Shown here: one piece after another, positions 7,451 to 14,319 of the stretch | How positions within the stretch are numbered: the first letter of the stretch is position 1 | Layout of the letters: every line of letters starts with the position of its first letter | IMG/VR virus record: IMGVR_UViG_3300022751_000038 | Coordinates: 1 to 24,506 of that record | Strand: one strand, 5' to 3' | Source of the DNA: a virus | Length of the DNA: 24,506 nucleotides | Translations under genes and position numbers: made by a program | Notes under the pieces: generated by a model | Database searches by the model: none | Told to the model about the DNA's origin: nothing | Seen by the model: the letters and a program-made list of their open reading frames with translations, nothing else

Positions 7451-7620
7451 TGAAAGACGGATACTATCGCTTCACTAGCGAACGAGCTAGCTTCAAGATG
7501 ATCGCGCAGCTTTCTGGTGGGCGATGGTATCTGATTAATCAAGTGGGTCCGGTCACGATGATAGAGATCAACAGCCGTGGCTGGACCCTGGATTCTAAGG
7601 TCGGAAAGATGAAGATATGA
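7450..7620 (+). CDS. Small hypothetical protein
   Basis: 56 residues beginning MKDGYYRFTSERASFKM. The ATG overlaps the previous TGA, and no strong independent SD is visible, so it probably depends on coupling. Predicted content is mostly beta strands (GRWYLINQVGPVTMIEI, GWTLDSKVG), like a small SH3-like barrel. Family not recognised. Its TGA overlaps the next ATG. Confidence 0.55.
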   Translation: MKDGYYRFTSERASFKMIAQLSGGRWYLINQVGPVTMIEINSRGWTLDSKVGKMKI

Positions 7621-7886
7621 TCCGGACTAGTTTTATTATCTCAGCCCTTGCAGTTGGACTACTGTGGCACTATCCTACAAGTGCGCAGGAAAGGACGACG
7701 CTTCGTAGGGAATGTACCGCCAGTCGGTGTGTCTACTACGAGGGTTCTCGTCGTGTCTTCTCTGAGGAGCGCGAACACAACACTGAGCGTACCATTATTC
7801 GGGATTCCCGAGGTACGATTCGGGCCAAGGTAAGGGAAAGAGACAATGGAACTGTCGAAGTTACGAGAACTCGTCCAGGATGGTAA
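7617..7886 (+). CDS. Small secreted (periplasmic) protein
   Basis: 89 residues with a classic Sec signal peptide: MIRT, a hydrophobic core (SFIISALAVGLL) and a likely cleavage after PTSA (residue 23). The mature protein (about 66 residues) is very rich in Arg, Glu and Thr (TERTIIRDSRGTIRAKVRERD) and has two Cys (C33, C38), which could form a disulfide. No lipobox. An ATGA junction joins it to the gene upstream, and it overlaps the next gene by 41 bases. A periplasmic role such as superinfection exclusion or envelope remodelling is speculation. Confidence 0.65.
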   Translation: MIRTSFIISALAVGLLWHYPTSAQERTTLRRECTASRCVYYEGSRRVFSEEREHNTERTIIRDSRGTIRAKVRERDNGTVEVTRTRPGW

Positions 7887-8121
7887 AATATTTTCATGCA
7901 CCTTTGTCAAACGAGGGGACGGCCAGTTACGCCACATGGTCGCGCGAACCGGCGTCCATAAGAATGCTGCCGATAGCGAACGGAATTGGGACCCCGACGA
8001 TAAGGGCCTCCTCTGTGTCTACGACATGCAGAAACGAGGCTACCGTCATATCCCCATAGAAGGGATTCAGGTAATCACGGTGAGGAAGCAGACTATGAGG
8101 GTCCAGGGAGAACCGATGTGA
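7846..8121 (+). CDS. Small protein with SH3/Sm-like fold (WYL_2/DUF2693-like)
   Basis: 91 residues, ATG with AAGGGAAAGAG upstream. The pattern FSCTFVKRGDGQLRHMVARTGV, then GLLCVYDMQKRGYRHIPIEGI, is a set of beta strands ending in 'xxYRxIPxxxI'. It resembles the WYL_2 (DUF2693) Sm/SH3-like family, which is common in phages and replaces text such as 'VWDxxKxxWRxF'. Function of that family is not known; it may bind nucleic acid. It shares a GTGA junction with the membrane protein downstream. Confidence 0.6.
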   Translation: MELSKLRELVQDGKIFSCTFVKRGDGQLRHMVARTGVHKNAADSERNWDPDDKGLLCVYDMQKRGYRHIPIEGIQVITVRKQTMRVQGEPM

Positions 8122-8312
8122 GTGTCGTGTTTAAGATTATCGGGAGCGTGGCGTTTACTGCGTTTGTCGTAATGTTCGGTTCGATGGGTGTGGATTCGTA
8201 TCGCATATGGAATCCGGATGGTCCACTTTCAGTGGGTGTGATAGCATACCTAGCTTTCCTAGGTGCTTCTCTTCTGGGAATGCTTGCCTTCATATGGACC
8301 ACATGGGATTAA
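8118..8312 (+). CDS. Small two-helix membrane protein
   Basis: 64 residues, GTG start overlapping the previous stop, with GGGAGAACC upstream. Two hydrophobic helices are clear: about residues 5-24 and 38-61, joined by a short polar loop (DSYRIWNPDGPLS). The size and topology would suit a class II holin, but it lacks the usual charged C-tail and is more than 4 kb from the endolysin. It follows the secreted protein gene closely, so an envelope function shared with that protein is possible. Confidence 0.65.
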   Translation: MSVVFKIIGSVAFTAFVVMFGSMGVDSYRIWNPDGPLSVGVIAYLAFLGASLLGMLAFIWTTWD

Positions 8313-8321
8313 AAACGGAAT

Positions 8322-8350
8322 TTGCTCTTTGAGCAGCCGTGCCCTATATA
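8322..8350 (+). promoter_or_regulatory. Putative promoter for a leader RNA or small RNA
   Basis: TTGCTC (8322-8327) and TATATA (8345-8350) are 17 bases apart; the alternative -10 TATAAA (8347-8352) is closer to consensus. It lies in the 138-base gap between the membrane protein gene and 8451, upstream of three hairpins. The -35 box is weak. Confidence 0.4.
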
Positions 8351-8352
8351 AA

Positions 8353-8430
8353 GGGTGCGGGTTGCCACGGCCCGTTCTACTGCTTGCCCCGGTAGGAAGC
8401 CCGTCTCACCTTCGGGAGAGGCGGGCTTTC
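8353..8430 (+). ncRNA. Candidate structured small RNA or attenuator leader
   Basis: Following the TATATAAAG box are three stems in a row. Stem 1 pairs GCGGG (8357-8361) with CCCGT (8371-8375). Stem 2 pairs CTACTG (8377-8382) with CGGTAG (8390-8395). Stem 3 is the UUCG-capped terminator-like hairpin 8397-8429. No open reading frame fits the gap. A discrete transcript of about 75 bases ending at the hairpin, or a leader regulating the gene at 8451, both fit. Confidence 0.4.
8397..8430 (+). terminator. UUCG-capped hairpin, terminator or attenuator
   Basis: AAGCCCGTCTC (8397-8407) pairs with GAGGCGGGCTT (8418-8428) with one G-U pair, and CC-TTCG-GG closes the loop, a very stable C(UUCG)G cap. 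TTTCTT follows. It lies 20 bases upstream of the ATG at 8451, so it may be conditional. Confidence 0.65.
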
Positions 8431-8450
8431 TTACAACAGGAGGAATTTAG

Positions 8451-8846
8451 ATGGATGAGTATCGGAAGATTGAGGGTAGAGGTACGATGGATTCGTACCG
8501 GACCCAACATGGCAGCATGTCTAAGACCCTTTACGGGGACAAGCGTCAGAAGGTTGAAGTCCACCGTATTCTGGAACTCCCTTCCGATTTACTTGAAGCC
8601 GCCAAATATCTGACTGATCTTTATGATAAGTATCCGAAGGCAAAGCTCGTCCACTACTGCATAGACTATGACAGCTACGAGGACGCCATCCGCACGGTGG
8701 AACCGGAAACCGATGAGGAATTCGGTGACCGCATCGCGAATGAGAAACTCTGGCTGGTGAACAAACAGAAGTACCAGAGTCAAGCTGAGGCGCGTGAGCA
8801 GGCGCTGAAAGAGATTGAGAAAATCAAAAGGAAACACGACCTGTGA
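8451..8846 (+). CDS. Hypothetical helical protein
   Basis: 131 residues, ATG preceded by ACAGGAGGAATTTAG, one of the strongest ribosome binding sites in the window. The N-terminus is basic and polar; the middle has LPSDLLEAAKYLTDLYDKYPKA and VHYCIDYDSYED; the C-terminus (about 95-131) is a long charged helix (AEAREQALKEIEKIKRKHD), probably coiled coil. I do not recognise the family. It lies behind a hairpin attenuator, and its stop overlaps the next GTG. Confidence 0.7.
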   Translation: MDEYRKIEGRGTMDSYRTQHGSMSKTLYGDKRQKVEVHRILELPSDLLEAAKYLTDLYDKYPKAKLVHYCIDYDSYEDAIRTVEPETDEEFGDRIANEKLWLVNKQKYQSQAEAREQALKEIEKIKRKHDL

Positions 8847-9013
8847 AACTGCCCAAGGTATCTATTCGCACTGAGAACTATCTCGCCCAGCTCCATGCAG
8901 CGGGTCAGATGGAACGGGACTATTATCAGCAGCTCAAGGATAACGGCTGGGTCTGGGACGGACTTCAGTACACTCACCCGGATGCTCCGGGCGTCTCAAT
9001 TATGCCAGGATAG
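8843..9013 (+). CDS. Small hypothetical protein
   Basis: 56 residues beginning MKLPKVSIRTENYLAQLHAA, GTG start in a GTGA junction with AAGGAAA upstream. The sequence is a polar helix followed by a Trp/Tyr-rich segment (NGWVWDGLQYTHPDAPG). It contains no known motif. It overlaps the preceding gene and leads within 7 bases to the J-domain gene, so it belongs to that transcript. Confidence 0.6.
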   Translation: MKLPKVSIRTENYLAQLHAAGQMERDYYQQLKDNGWVWDGLQYTHPDAPGVSIMPG

Positions 9014-9020
9014 GACTAGC

Positions 9021-9998
9021 ATGACATCCGCAGCAGAAATACTCAAGAAGACTGATCGGGAGCTATTCCCGAAGGTAGAAGATATTCACGCGACGTTCCG
9101 CAAGCTAGCGGCGATCTGGCATCCCGATCGCAACCGTGATCCTCTGGCCGGGCAGGCGTTCGCACACATCAGTGAGCAGAAGGTGAAGGCTGAGGGGCGT
9201 GGTACGCGTCCAACTGTGGATTTCCCGCGTGCTAACGGTATGTTTCTCAGAATGGAGTATCTCCGACAGACAGATGCTAATGGGGTCAAGGTCTACTCCG
9301 GGCAAACTCGTATCGCCTATTTTGTACCGGATGCGTTGAAGCGTCAAGCTCACTCTGCGACAGTCCACAAATGGCGATACCTGAACGATAGCATGAAGAA
9401 AGAGATGGAGAGATTCCTGCCCGAGCGTGTTCGGCTTGAAACTTCTAATGATGGAAATCTCTTCATCTTCCCACGCAACGCTGACCAGATTCTCATGAGT
9501 GATCTCATCGCTCTGGACAAGGTTCCGCCGGATCACGTCACCTGGATGATCTCCAGACTGGTGAACATCTGCTGCTATCTGGAATGGGCGGGCGTATCGC
9601 ACTGTGGTATCTCACCTGAGAACCTTCTGGTGTCGCTTGACCAGCACACGATTGCACTGGCTGGTCCACCGCTGTTCTTGACCAAGTTCGGTGAGAGGCC
9701 TAACTCCGTACCGCAACGCACCCTCAACGCGAATCAGTGGCTGAAGGAAAAGTCCACGAAAGCTGGTCCGCGTATTGATCTCGCACTTGTGCGAGAAACG
9801 GCATTTGACCTTCTGGGTGAGCGGAGCGCTGGACGCTTGCGCGGGAACCCAGACATCAAGCCGAGCATTATTAACTGGATTCTCACACCTCCGGGAAAGA
9901 CAGCGGTTGCTGACTACCAGAGTTGGGAGATTGCAAGGGGCGATCGTAGGTTCGCTCATTATGGTAAGTCCGTCCGGGATATCTACGACCGGATATAG
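9021..9998 (+). CDS. J-domain protein fused to a kinase-like (apparently dead) domain
   Basis: 325 residues from the ATG at 9021 (AGGA 7 bases upstream); a longer open frame exists upstream but overlaps the preceding gene. Residues 1-52 look like a DnaJ J-domain: helix II, LAAIWHPDRNRD with the HPD triad at 34-36, then helix III. After a linker, residues ~165-220 look like the central part of a protein kinase C-lobe: helix E (WMISRLVNICCYLEWAG), then HCGISPENLLV (194-204) in place of HRDLKPENLLV, then IALAGPP in place of the DFG strand. The catalytic Asp and Lys of the loop are Gly and Ser, so phosphotransfer is unlikely. It is followed 16 bases later by a vWA gene. J-domains recruit Hsp70; here it could tie the host DnaK to the partner protein. 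Domain calls are by eye. Confidence 0.75.
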   Translation: MTSAAEILKKTDRELFPKVEDIHATFRKLAAIWHPDRNRDPLAGQAFAHISEQKVKAEGRGTRPTVDFPRANGMFLRMEYLRQTDANGVKVYSGQTRIAYFVPDALKRQAHSATVHKWRYLNDSMKKEMERFLPERVRLETSNDGNLFIFPRNADQILMSDLIALDKVPPDHVTWMISRLVNICCYLEWAGVSHCGISPENLLVSLDQHTIALAGPPLFLTKFGERPNSVPQRTLNANQWLKEKSTKAGPRIDLALVRETAFDLLGERSAGRLRGNPDIKPSIINWILTPPGKTAVADYQSWEIARGDRRFAHYGKSVRDIYDRI

Positions 9999-10014
9999 AT
10001 AAAGGAATGATACT

Positions 10015-10941
10015 ATGGGCGGTGGCTCTTGGGACTCTAGTGCTTGGTCCGGCTATTCGAAAGCACATACTGTCGGCAAGTCGCGTGCAGCTATCTTCAC
10101 TTCGCGCGGCATAGCTGACGAACTCAATCCGTTGAAATTCACCAACGGCATTCGTGAATCGGTCGACAGTGCTGACAATCCGAACTCGACCCCTGTTATG
10201 ATCTTCACCGACGTTACTGGCTCGATGGGAGAACTGGCTGAAATCGTGGTGAAGAACCTCGATGTCGTCTGTCAGTCGCTTCTCGATCGCAAGCCGGTGC
10301 CTGACGTCCACCTCATGACGGGTGCTATCGGCGACGCATACTATGATCGGGCGCCATTCCAGGCCACGCAGTTTGAAGCGGATATCCGCATTGCCGAACA
10401 GACGCAGAAGATCTACCTTGAAGGCGGTGGCGGCGGTAACGCTGGTGAATCGTATGCTATCGCGTGGCTGTTCGCCGGCATGATGACAACCAACGACAGC
10501 TTCTCCAAGCGAGGCAAGAAGGGTTATCTCTTCACCGTCGGTGACGAACCTGTCCTGGGCGTCACGGATGATGCGGGTGTTACCAAGGATCAGGCGAAGC
10601 AATTCCTCGGTCTGAATATCGAACGCGATCTGTCGGCGGCCGAATGTCTCGAGATGGCACGACGCGAATACAACGTGTATCACGTCGTCGTCAGCCGGTC
10701 CAGTCACTATCGTCCGGGTGTTGAGCGTACCTTCGGCAAGATAATGCCCGACAATCTGATCTGGCTCCAGGACGTCTCGGCTCTTAACGAAACGATCGTC
10801 TCGGTGATCGAGGTCAACGAAGGCAAGGACAAGGCGGCGGTCGCAGCCAGCTGGAGTGGCGACAAGTCGGTCGCCATTATGGATGCGATGCGTGACATTG
10901 TTCCAGGCGGAGGCGGTCAGTCGGCCGTGGTAGCACTTTAA
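10015..10941 (+). CDS. von Willebrand factor A (vWA) domain protein
   Basis: 308 residues, ATG with AAAGGAATG upstream. A vWA MIDAS is clear: MIFTDVTGSMGE (D66, T68, S70), a Gly-rich loop GGGGGNAGES (about 137-146) and LFTVGDEPV (D177). Together these would bind a divalent metal that contacts a partner acidic side chain. The N-terminus (residues 1-30) is Gly/Ser-rich and flexible. Third-position G/C use looks higher than in neighbours, which explains the long antisense open frame over it. Paired with the J-domain/pseudokinase gene, it recalls the vWA + kinase-like modules of TerY-type stress systems, but it has no phosphatase. A hairpin terminator follows. Confidence 0.85.
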   Translation: MGGGSWDSSAWSGYSKAHTVGKSRAAIFTSRGIADELNPLKFTNGIRESVDSADNPNSTPVMIFTDVTGSMGELAEIVVKNLDVVCQSLLDRKPVPDVHLMTGAIGDAYYDRAPFQATQFEADIRIAEQTQKIYLEGGGGGNAGESYAIAWLFAGMMTTNDSFSKRGKKGYLFTVGDEPVLGVTDDAGVTKDQAKQFLGLNIERDLSAAECLEMARREYNVYHVVVSRSSHYRPGVERTFGKIMPDNLIWLQDVSALNETIVSVIEVNEGKDKAAVAASWSGDKSVAIMDAMRDIVPGGGGQSAVVAL

Positions 10942-10949
10942 TCAACCCG

Positions 10950-10978
10950 ACGGGGAGGCGCAAGTCTCCCCGTTTCTT
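10950..10978 (+). terminator. Rho-independent terminator between vWA gene and purZ
   Basis: ACGGGGAG (10950-10957) pairs exactly with CTCCCCGT (10966-10973) across an 8-base loop, followed by TTCTTTAT. It ends about 17 bases before the purZ ATG, and I see no strong promoter between them, so purZ expression may depend on read-through or on a promoter inside the vWA gene. Confidence 0.7.
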
Positions 10979-10994
10979 TATCTGGGGAAGTGAA

Positions 10995-12218
10995 ATGAGA
11001 GTAGCACAGGCAGTAATCGGTTCTCAGTATGGGGACGAAGGTAAGGGTCTTGTGGTGGACTATCTCACCGCGATGAAAGGCGGCGTTGATGTCACCGTAG
11101 TACGAGTGAACGGTGGCTGTCAGGCTGCCCACACGGTCGTCACCCCTGAGGGTGTGCGACATGTCTTCCGTCACTTCGGCTCAGGTACGCTGGCCGGAGC
11201 CAGTACCCATCTGTCCAAGCACATGATCTGTAACCCGATTATGTTCAACAAGGAGTGGGATGACCTGATCTCCAAGGGTGCTGAGCTAATCGTCAGCGTA
11301 GACCCGACTGCTACAGTGACGACGCCGTATGAGATGCTCATCAACCAAGCCGTTGAGGCAAAGCGTGGAGACGCTCGTCACGGCAGTTGTGGTCTAGGGA
11401 TCAACGAGACTGTTGAACGTAATGACGTCGGCTGCTGGAATCTGACAGTTTCTGACCTAGACTTCCTCAGCATGGGTCACCTTCTGAATCTTCGTGACCA
11501 GTGGGTAGAGCATCGTCTGAGAGTTCTCGATCTCAGTATGGACGATAAGTTCGTCTCACATATTTACGACGCCGAAATCTTGGAACGGTTCCTGGAAGAC
11601 GCCGCTACTTTCCGGTCGCGAGTCAAGATAGTCAGGGACGAAGACGTTCAGGGCAACATCATCTTTGAAGCGGCCCAAGGTCTCCAACTGGACCAGAAGT
11701 CCACGAACTTCCCGCACGTGACCCGGTCGAACACTGGCTTGAGAAACATGGCGAATCTGGCGAAGGACATGAAGCTGAATTTCATTGACGCTTACTACGT
11801 GACTCGCGCATACACCACGCGTCATGGCGCTGGCCCGATGTACGACGAGCGCGATATCAGCCAGTGGTTCGATGTGGAAGACGAAACCAACGTACCTAAC
11901 GACTGGCAGGGGTCTATTCGATACGGCCTACTGGACCTGGAAGAACAGAGCAGGCAGGTAGCTCTAGATGTCGGTATAGCGATGATGCTCTACATGGCTC
12001 GTCCAAATCTCGTGATTACTTGTATGGATCAGGTCAAGGGTAGGATTCCGCAAGTAGGCCACGAACCTATGACCGAGGATGAGTTCATCACTCATACTAT
12101 GGCGGTGATGATGTCGTACGGACCCACTAGGAACACGATGAAGATCATAGACCAGAACTGGAAGTTCCTGAATCCAGACGCTCACTGCAAGATCTGCATG
12201 GTATCTGAGGCCTGCTAA
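10995..12218 (+). CDS. purZ: PurZ/PurA-like adenylosuccinate synthetase homologue (candidate 2-aminoadenine pathway)
   Basis: 407 residues, ATG with GGGGAAGTG upstream. The N-terminus has the PurA superfamily P-loop, VIGSQYGDEGKGLVVDYL (D14, K17), and NGGCQAAHTVV, where H46 matches the catalytic His41 of E. coli PurA. Further along are RHGSCGLGINETVER and FEAAQGLQLD, which match the IMP/GMP-binding and middle loops. PurA joins IMP and Asp using GTP; phage PurZ uses dGMP and Asp to make the precursor of 2-aminoadenine (dZMP), with host PurB finishing the job. In phiVC8-type PurZ the position of D14 is Ser; here Asp is kept, so the substrate is open. It is followed by a bidirectional terminator. 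Confidence 0.75.
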   Translation: MRVAQAVIGSQYGDEGKGLVVDYLTAMKGGVDVTVVRVNGGCQAAHTVVTPEGVRHVFRHFGSGTLAGASTHLSKHMICNPIMFNKEWDDLISKGAELIVSVDPTATVTTPYEMLINQAVEAKRGDARHGSCGLGINETVERNDVGCWNLTVSDLDFLSMGHLLNLRDQWVEHRLRVLDLSMDDKFVSHIYDAEILERFLEDAATFRSRVKIVRDEDVQGNIIFEAAQGLQLDQKSTNFPHVTRSNTGLRNMANLAKDMKLNFIDAYYVTRAYTTRHGAGPMYDERDISQWFDVEDETNVPNDWQGSIRYGLLDLEEQSRQVALDVGIAMMLYMARPNLVITCMDQVKGRIPQVGHEPMTEDEFITHTMAVMMSYGPTRNTMKIIDQNWKFLNPDAHCKICMVSEAC

Positions 12219-12246
12219 CCGACCACATTCTAGCAAGGTCAAAATA

Positions 12247-12278
12247 AAGGGCGGCGGGTGTTTATGCCCGCCGCCCTT
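12247..12278. terminator. Strong 12-bp hairpin terminator, bidirectional
   Basis: AAGGGCGGCGGG (12247-12258) and CCCGCCGCCCTT (12267-12278) are perfect reverse complements around TGTTTATG. On the minus strand the hairpin is followed by TATTTT-like sequence, and on the plus strand by TTACTGATTT. It separates the converging purZ and nrdJ genes. Confidence 0.85.
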
Positions 12279-12284
12279 ACTGAT

Positions 12285-12301
12285 TTAAGCCTAAGCGTTT
12301 G
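12285..12301. repeat. Intergenic element copy B (TTAARCCT...GCGWTTG)
   Basis: TTAAGCCTAAGCGTTTG, 15 of 17 identical to copy A at 2135-2151. It lies between the shared terminator and nrdJ's stop, next to the 15-bp palindrome AAATAGGCCCTATTT at 12304-12318. No gene starts here, so a promoter role is not obvious. Confidence 0.4.
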
Positions 12302-12321
12302 TAAAATAGGCCCTATTTAGC

Positions 12322-14298
12322 CTATTCTCCGATGCCAAAGAGATCGGCCTGGACTTCTACGATCTCGCAGGAATTACCCACGCAGGCAAACTCACGAGTG
12401 CCAGTAACCGTGTCAATACCACGCTCGTAATGACCGAGATCTGTCCAGTTGACGTCGCTAGGATGAGTCACCATGAAGTGTTCATACTCTTCCTTGGTGA
12501 TCGTCAGGTATGGTAGCATGTCCGCAGGATAGTCGCTGTCTCCGGCAAAGTGTGGGAGGAAGCTCATGCCTGCAAGAGAGTCAAAGTTCTTGTAGACCCA
12601 GCCGCCGACTTCAGGCCACTCGTGCTCCATCACGCTAATGGTGCAGGAGACAGCGTGTTCAGACCAGTGCTCGTTGTAACACTTGACGAGTTCCATGTGC
12701 TCAATGGCGGTCACGTCGTCACGAGTCTTGGTACTGGTCCCCAGCTTCACGGGGAAACTGAACACCGTCATGTCCTGGGGCTTGGACATATGCGGAATGT
12801 TCGGCACACCAGAGTCGGCCATGAACTGTGTGACCGGATCCTTATTATCCTGCGCCACGCGACGCAAGTAGTACGGAGCATGACCCTGATGAATACCACT
12901 GGAGGTGGATACCAACTGGCTGACAGTTCCGCTAGGCTTGACGGTTGTGATCGCAACGCTAGGATTGATACCAATGTTACGAGCTTCAATCCGGTTGGCT
13001 TTGATCGTGGTGGACTTAAACTTTGTCAGGGTGTTACCCAGCTTGTCCAGGCCGGAGTCGCCGCGCATATACGCATGATCGTAGATGCCAGTGAGGCTGA
13101 CACCCAGCAGACGTTCTTCTTCAGCGTTAGCCTGCCACTCGGGTTCTACGAAGCGGAAGCTTGTCTGAGTGGATTGCCATGTACCGAGGATGCTCGCTAG
13201 GCGGGCCTTTTCTTCGATTTCCTTCAGGCTGTCCTTTTCACGAAGGACGACTTCCGTCAGATTGCAGAGACCACGGCTCCGGAGAATGATCTCGCCACAA
13301 GGGTTCGTTCCGAAATCATAGTGGTGATCACGTCGTCCCAAACGCTGGATCTTTTCAACTGCTCCATATCGATTGAAAATCCCGCGTTCGCCAGAGCGGC
13401 TCTTGTAAATAGAAAGCCATTCCTCCATGAACTGTCCAACTTCAGGCTTCTCAGTATAGGCGACCGAGTTGTTGGCAAGTTCAAGATAGGGCTTGGTGGA
13501 ACGCCAGTCACCAGACTTAGCATCGCGCATCCGCTGGTCCGAGAGATTGGACAGGCTGATCTCAGCACTACGGCGAACCCCTCCAACCACAACGATCTCA
13601 CCGATCTTGGTCACCAGTTCGTGGACTTCAAGGCTGGTCAGCTTGCGACCCTTTGCGCCTTGCATGATACGTATGGTAAATTCACACAAACTAACCAGTG
13701 GTGCGGGGCCGCTGGCACGGCCTCCGAACGTAATTAGGCGCTCACCAGCGGCCCTCACAAGGTGGGTGCGTACCACCGGCACCCTGCCCGCCCAAAGGTG
13801 TTCGATGAGCTCCGCATAGGCTTGTGCCCAGCCTCGTTTGGAGTCGGCCACAATAATCTCGTCAGCGGTCTTGGTAAACTCCGTCGGTACTTCTGGGAGC
13901 TGCTTGATGACCTGACGTTCAACCGAGAAGCCGACGCCAGTGCCGCACATGAGAATATACAGAGCTTCGGCGAGAGCACGAGGCCGGTCGATCTCGAGAT
14001 ACGCACAGTTGTAGATGGAGATATTTTCTCGGCGGGCTGCTTCGCCGGCAGTCATCAGCGCTCGCATTGAAGGCATAATGTGGAGGTTAGCTACCGCGTC
14101 AACCAACTCAGATCGTTGGGACTGGGAAACTTTATAGCCGGACTTCAGTTCCAGTTCTTCTTCAAAATAGTCAAAGTATCGAGTGATCGTTTCGTCCCAA
14201 TTTTCTCGGCGACCTAGCTCGGGTAGAAATCGTGCGTACCTTGACTTATGAATGAATGACTGATAATCTGTTGGAAGTTGCGTTGGTATATTCGCCAC
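12322..14298 (-). CDS. nrdJ: Class II (adenosylcobalamin-dependent) ribonucleoside-triphosphate reductase
   Basis: 658 residues, GTG start with TGGAG upstream. Reductase cysteines are present: SIYNCAY (C98), NPCGEI (C334, with E336), GLCNLTE (C345) and a C-terminal redox pair CVGNSC (C639, C644). Also seen are KPSGTVSQL and SGIHQGHAPYYLRR, typical of monomeric class II reductases such as the Lactobacillus leichmannii enzyme (RTPR). No N-terminal ATP-cone is visible, so inhibition by dATP via that domain is not expected. It makes dNTPs from NTPs aerobically or anaerobically and needs B12, which the host must supply. It heads the leftward block nearest the terminator and fits a phage with heavy dNTP demand. 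Confidence 0.93.
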   Translation of the reverse strand: MANIPTQLPTDYQSFIHKSRYARFLPELGRRENWDETITRYFDYFEEELELKSGYKVSQSQRSELVDAVANLHIMPSMRALMTAGEAARRENISIYNCAYLEIDRPRALAEALYILMCGTGVGFSVERQVIKQLPEVPTEFTKTADEIIVADSKRGWAQAYAELIEHLWAGRVPVVRTHLVRAAGERLITFGGRASGPAPLVSLCEFTIRIMQGAKGRKLTSLEVHELVTKIGEIVVVGGVRRSAEISLSNLSDQRMRDAKSGDWRSTKPYLELANNSVAYTEKPEVGQFMEEWLSIYKSRSGERGIFNRYGAVEKIQRLGRRDHHYDFGTNPCGEIILRSRGLCNLTEVVLREKDSLKEIEEKARLASILGTWQSTQTSFRFVEPEWQANAEEERLLGVSLTGIYDHAYMRGDSGLDKLGNTLTKFKSTTIKANRIEARNIGINPSVAITTVKPSGTVSQLVSTSSGIHQGHAPYYLRRVAQDNKDPVTQFMADSGVPNIPHMSKPQDMTVFSFPVKLGTSTKTRDDVTAIEHMELVKCYNEHWSEHAVSCTISVMEHEWPEVGGWVYKNFDSLAGMSFLPHFAGDSDYPADMLPYLTITKEEYEHFMVTHPSDVNWTDLGHYERGIDTVTGTREFACVGNSCEIVEVQADLFGIGE

Positions 14299-14319
14299 GT
14301 TGCGCTCCAGTACCTAGGG

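Noticed and set aside
8118-8312. Calling the two-helix membrane protein a holin
   Set aside because: Topology fits, but it is 4.4 kb from the endolysin and lies in another gene group. Left as membrane protein of unknown role.
8353-8395. tRNA or tRNA-like gene in the 8313-8450 gap
   Set aside because: No T-loop GTTCRA, no seven-base acceptor stem and no anticodon arm could be fitted.
8895-9020. Upstream extension of the J-domain gene (GTG/other start at 8895)
   Set aside because: It would overlap the 8843-9013 gene by more than 100 bases, and the ATG at 9021 has its own SD and directly starts the J-domain.
9883-10707. 274-residue minus-strand open frame opposite the J-domain/vWA genes
   Set aside because: It lies antisense to two proteins with clear domain motifs. 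The high third-position G/C of the vWA gene removes stop codons on the other strand; it has no SD and no recognisable motif.
12550-13200. 216-residue plus-strand open frame inside nrdJ
   Set aside because: Antisense to conserved reductase motifs. The translation is rich in His/Val/Arg without a domain pattern, typical of a shadow frame.
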